Below, piece after piece: positions 61,270-64,000 of a DNA stretch of 64,000 bases. Within the stretch, counting starts at the first letter, position 1. Every line of letters starts with the position of its first letter. A program made the translations under genes and the position numbers. The stretch is taken from assembly GCA_963794215.1 (NCBI GenBank), contig CAWCCQ010000002.1:62001-126000 (forward strand), written 5' to 3'. Source of the DNA: DATKRB01 sp963794215 (GTDB lineage Bacteria; Actinomycetota; Acidimicrobiia; Acidimicrobiales; RAAP-2). Under the pieces are notes generated by a model, which saw nothing but the letters and a program-made list of their open reading frames with translations, searched no databases and had not been told where the DNA came from.

Positions 61270-64000
61270 TTACGAGCACCCGCTCGTGCTGCCACAGCTG
61301 CCACACACGTAGCACGAGCCTGCGCGCTGCATAACGTTGCCACAGCTGTAGCAGTAGGGGGCGTCACGTTGCTCGGCCCGCCCGAGGGTCAACGGCACCT
61401 CGGGTGTGCGGGCCGACGGCGGCTCAGACCGGAGCTCATTTGAGGCGATGCGCTCGGGCGGCGTGAAGCCGTCGTCCACCAAACCCACTGACCGAGTCGC
61501 GCTCTCTTCGACCCCGGGGAGCGTCGGTTGGGTCCGCTCCGAAGTGGATAGGACCCCCAGCTCGATCCGCTCCTGTGGCGGCAGGTAGTCGAGGGCAAGC
61601 CGGCGGAAGATGTAGTCGACCAGGCTCGTGGCGATGCGCAACTCAGGGTCGTCGGTGATCCCTGCCGGCTCGAACTTCATGCTCGAGTACTTGCGCACGT
61701 AGGTCGCCAGGGGAACCCCGTGCTGCAGGCCCAGGCTGATCGAGATGGAGAAGGCATCCATGATGCCCGCGAGGGTCGAGCCCTGCTTGGACACCTTCAC
61801 GAAGACCTCGCCTGGACGACCGTCTTCGTACTCCCCGACCGTCACGTAGCCCTCGCAGTCGGCCACCCTGAACGCGAAGGTGTTCGACCGGCGGCGGCGA
61901 GGCAGGCGCTCACGCACCGCACCCACCACGAGCGGTTCGACCGTCCGAGTGCGCTCGTGCTCGAGGGCCGCCTCCAGCTCAGCGATGCGGCTCGCCACCT
62001 CACGGGCATGGGCCTCGGCCGAGGACCCTGGCGGCGCGTCGTCACCGCTGGCGTCCTTCTTGGTGGTCGAGAGCGGCTGGGCCACCTTGCAGTTGTCGCG
62101 GTAGATGGCGACGGCCTTCACGCCGAGCCGCCAGGCGTCGATATGGAGCTGCTCGACGTCCTCGACCGTTACATCCTCGGGCATGTTCACCGTCTTGGAG
62201 ATGGCACCGCTGATGAAGGGCTGCACCGCTCCCATCATCCGGACGTGACCTGAGTAATGGATCGAGTTGTCGCCCATCGAGCATGCGAACACCGGCAAGT
62301 GGGCGCTCCTCAGGTGCGGCGCACCGACAACCGACATGTGCTCGTTGATATACGCAACGATGTCGGCGGCCTGCGCCTCCGAGTAGCCAAGACGGCGCAG
62401 CGCTCGAGTGACCGTCTGGTTGACGATGGACATGGTGCCGCCACCGACCAGCTTCTTGGTCTTCACCAAGCCCAGGTCGGGCTCCACGCCGGTCGTGTCG
62501 CAGTCCATCAGCAGTCCGATCGTTCCCGTCGGTGCCAGCACCGAGGCCTGCGAGTTGCGGACGCCGTACTGCTGGGCCAACTCGACCGCCTCGTCCCACG
62601 CGGACTGGGCGGAGGAGAGCAACTCGATCGGGACCACGTCCTCGTCGATCTTCGACGCCTCGGCCTGATGCTTGTGCAGCACGTGGAGCATCGCATCGGC
62701 GTTCTCATAGAAGCCGGCGAAGGGTCCCATGCGCGCTGCGGTGCGTGCGGAGGTGGCATAGGCCCGACCGGTCATGAGGGCGGTGATGGCGCCGGCCCAG
62801 GCACGCCCCTCGTCGGAGTCATAGGGCAGGCCGTTGGCCATCAAGAGCGCTCCCAGGTTGGCGTAGCCGATGCCCAGCTCACGGAAGCGCCGGGAATTCT
62901 CGGCGATGGACTCGGTCGGGTAGTCGGCGTTCCCGACCAGGATCTCTTGCCCCGTGAAGATGATGGCTACGGCCTCGCTGAACCCCTCGACGTCGAACGA
63001 GCCGTCGATCTCAAGGAACTTCATGAGATTGAGGCTGGCCAGGTTGCACGCCGAGTTGTCGAGGTGCAGGTACTCCGAGCACGGGTTGCTGCCGTTGATA
63101 CGCCCGGCGTTGGGCGCCGTGTGCCAGGCGTTGATCGTCGTGTCGAACTGGAGACCAGGATCGGCGCATTCCCAGGCGGAGTGTGCGATCTGGCGGAATA
63201 GATCGCGTGCGGGCAGCGTCCGGATGACCCTGCCGTCAGTTCGAGCGGTCAGGTACCAGTCGGCACCGTCGAGCACGGCGTGCATGAACTCGTCGGTGAT
63301 CCGAACCGAGTTGTTGGCGTTCTGGTACTGGGTGGAGTGGCTGTCCGCCCCGTCGAGGTCCATGTCGAATCCCGCGTCTCGCAGGACACGGGCCTTGCGC
63401 TCCTCGATGGCCTTGCACCAGATGAAGTCCTCGATGTCGGGGTGGTCGGCATCGAGGATGACCATCTTGGCCGCCCGCCGCGTCTTGCCGCCCGACTTGA
63501 TGGTCCCCGCCGAGGCGTCGGCGCCACGCATGAAGCTGACCGGCCCCGACGCGGTGCCGCCGCCCTTCAGCAGCTCGTGTGACGAGCGAATTCGAGACAG
63601 GTTGACGCCGGCCCCCGAGCCGCCTTTGAAGATCAGACCCTCCTCGGTGTACCAGTTGAGGATCGAGTCCATCGAGTCCTCCACCGACAAGATGAAACAC
63701 GCCGCACCCTGTTGGGGCACCCCCGACACCCCGATGTTGAACCAAACCGGTGAGTTGAACGCCGCCTTCTGATGGATGATCAGATGCTTGAGCTCGTCGC
63801 TGAAGATCCGAGCCTCTTCGTCGTCGATGAAGTAGCCATCCTTCATCCCCCACCCGGTGATCGTGTTAACCACCCGGTCGGCCACCTGCCGGAGCGACCA
63901 CTCCCGCTCGGGAGTGCCCACCGTGCCCCGGAAGTACTTCTGCGCCAGGATGTTGGTGGCGTTCAGGCTCCACGACTCGGGGACCTCGACGCCGAGCTGC
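61270..64000 (-). CDS. nrdJ: Adenosylcobalamin-dependent (class II) ribonucleotide reductase, 5' end beyond the window
   Basis: About 910 residues are visible; the frame is open to base 64000, so the start is missing. Class II features: WSLNATNILAQKYFRGTVGT, KAAFNSPVWFNIGVSGVPQQ, FKGGSGAGVNLSRIRSSHEL, NPCSEYLHLDNSACNLASLN with the conserved Cys/Glu, and APTGTIGLLMDCDTTGVEPD. The C-terminal zinc-finger tail YCYSCGNVMQRAGSCYVCG and SCGSTSGCS supplies redox cysteines as in long NrdJ proteins. It makes deoxynucleotides with or without oxygen and needs B12. Regulation, often by NrdR or a cobalamin riboswitch, would be read upstream and is not in view. Confidence 0.95.
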   Translation of the reverse strand, partial: QLGVEVPESWSLNATNILAQKYFRGTVGTPEREWSLRQVADRVVNTITGWGMKDGYFIDDEEARIFSDELKHLIIHQKAAFNSPVWFNIGVSGVPQQGAACFILSVEDSMDSILNWYTEEGLIFKGGSGAGVNLSRIRSSHELLKGGGTASGPVSFMRGADASAGTIKSGGKTRRAAKMVILDADHPDIEDFIWCKAIEERKARVLRDAGFDMDLDGADSHSTQYQNANNSVRITDEFMHAVLDGADWYLTARTDGRVIRTLPARDLFRQIAHSAWECADPGLQFDTTINAWHTAPNAGRINGSNPCSEYLHLDNSACNLASLNLMKFLEIDGSFDVEGFSEAVAIIFTGQEILVGNADYPTESIAENSRRFRELGIGYANLGALLMANGLPYDSDEGRAWAGAITALMTGRAYATSARTAARMGPFAGFYENADAMLHVLHKHQAEASKIDEDVVPIELLSSAQSAWDEAVELAQQYGVRNSQASVLAPTGTIGLLMDCDTTGVEPDLGLVKTKKLVGGGTMSIVNQTVTRALRRLGYSEAQAADIVAYINEHMSVVGAPHLRSAHLPVFACSMGDNSIHYSGHVRMMGAVQPFISGAISKTVNMPEDVTVEDVEQLHIDAWRLGVKAVAIYRDNCKVAQPLSTTKKDASGDDAPPGSSAEAHAREVASRIAELEAALEHERTRTVEPLVVGAVRERLPRRRRSNTFAFRVADCEGYVTVGEYEDGRPGEVFVKVSKQGSTLAGIMDAFSISISLGLQHGVPLATYVRKYSSMKFEPAGITDDPELRIATSLVDYIFRRLALDYLPPQERIELGVLSTSERTQPTLPGVEESATRSVGLVDDGFTPPERIASNELRSEPPSARTPEVPLTLGRAEQRDAPYCYSCGNVMQRAGSCYVCGSCGSTSGCS

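Overview
The window is GC-rich (roughly 65-70%), densely coded DNA from an actinobacterium. I favour a soil or freshwater member of the Acidimicrobiia or a relative. The evidence is inferential: an HU protein with a long Lys/Ala tail, an Rpf-domain secreted protein, a cobalamin-dependent ribonucleotide reductase, F420-type enzyme relics (LLM and DDN families), many SRPBCC, VOC and acyl-CoA dehydrogenase genes, at least one apparently leaderless gene, and GTG/TTG starts. No rRNA, CRISPR array, insertion sequence or integrase was seen. There are two tRNA genes, His(GTG) and Lys(CTT).

Layout. 0-6.8 kb: end of a probable thioredoxin-like protein, a VOC protein, a COG4315 membrane protein, then a minus-strand unit of XRE-cupin regulator, M24 peptidase and APC permease, a FabL-like reductase, and a divergent ArsR/AHSA1 pair. 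7-11.6 kb: a broken acyltransferase, a frameshifted aminopeptidase P-like gene, and SRPBCC and VOC proteins. 11.7-15.6 kb: a branched-chain amino acid type ABC transporter with fused permeases and no binding protein. 16.3-18.3 kb: Ltp2-like thiolase, DUF35 partner and ferredoxin. 18.5-22.3 kb: a three-subunit molybdenum hydroxylase. 22.3-25.2 kb: a P-loop kinase, then a compact divergent module (XRE, HNH-like and unknown gene facing a repressor-like HTH and an ImmA/IrrE-type metallopeptidase) ending at tRNA-His. 25.3-33 kb: housekeeping genes including rlmN, a 2-hydroxyacid dehydrogenase, a CmoB-like methyltransferase, tRNA-Lys and a YidC/Oxa1 insertase. 33-38 kb: small hypothetical genes, a lipoprotein-like protein, a GAP/Sap-family membrane protein, a decayed F420 oxidoreductase and a universal stress protein. 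38.4-48.6 kb: a candidate small RNA, a polytopic GT-C-like protein, a long dCTP deaminase, a ketopantoate reductase-like enzyme, an MpaB-family protein, aldose epimerase, an Rpf-like protein, ArfB and an aldo/keto reductase. 48.6-56.1 kb: a paired acyl-CoA dehydrogenase, a GNAT protein, a wrecked MFS exporter, a LysM transglycosylase, a flavin reductase remnant and a TesB-like thioesterase. 56.3-64 kb: the HU gene with a hairpin-rich leader, several decayed genes, msrA, a PAP2 phosphatase and class II ribonucleotide reductase running off the right edge.

The metabolic theme is oxidation of lipids or other CoA-linked substrates and of amino acids or peptides (acyl-CoA dehydrogenase pair, Ltp2-like aldolase, thioesterase, Mo-hydroxylase, M24 peptidases, permease and Liv transporter). 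About ten genes have their frame broken, often by a single base. This may be real decay, assembly indels, or both, and it limits how far any pseudogene call can be trusted. The most system-like novelty is the divergent regulator/HNH/metallopeptidase module next to tRNA-His.
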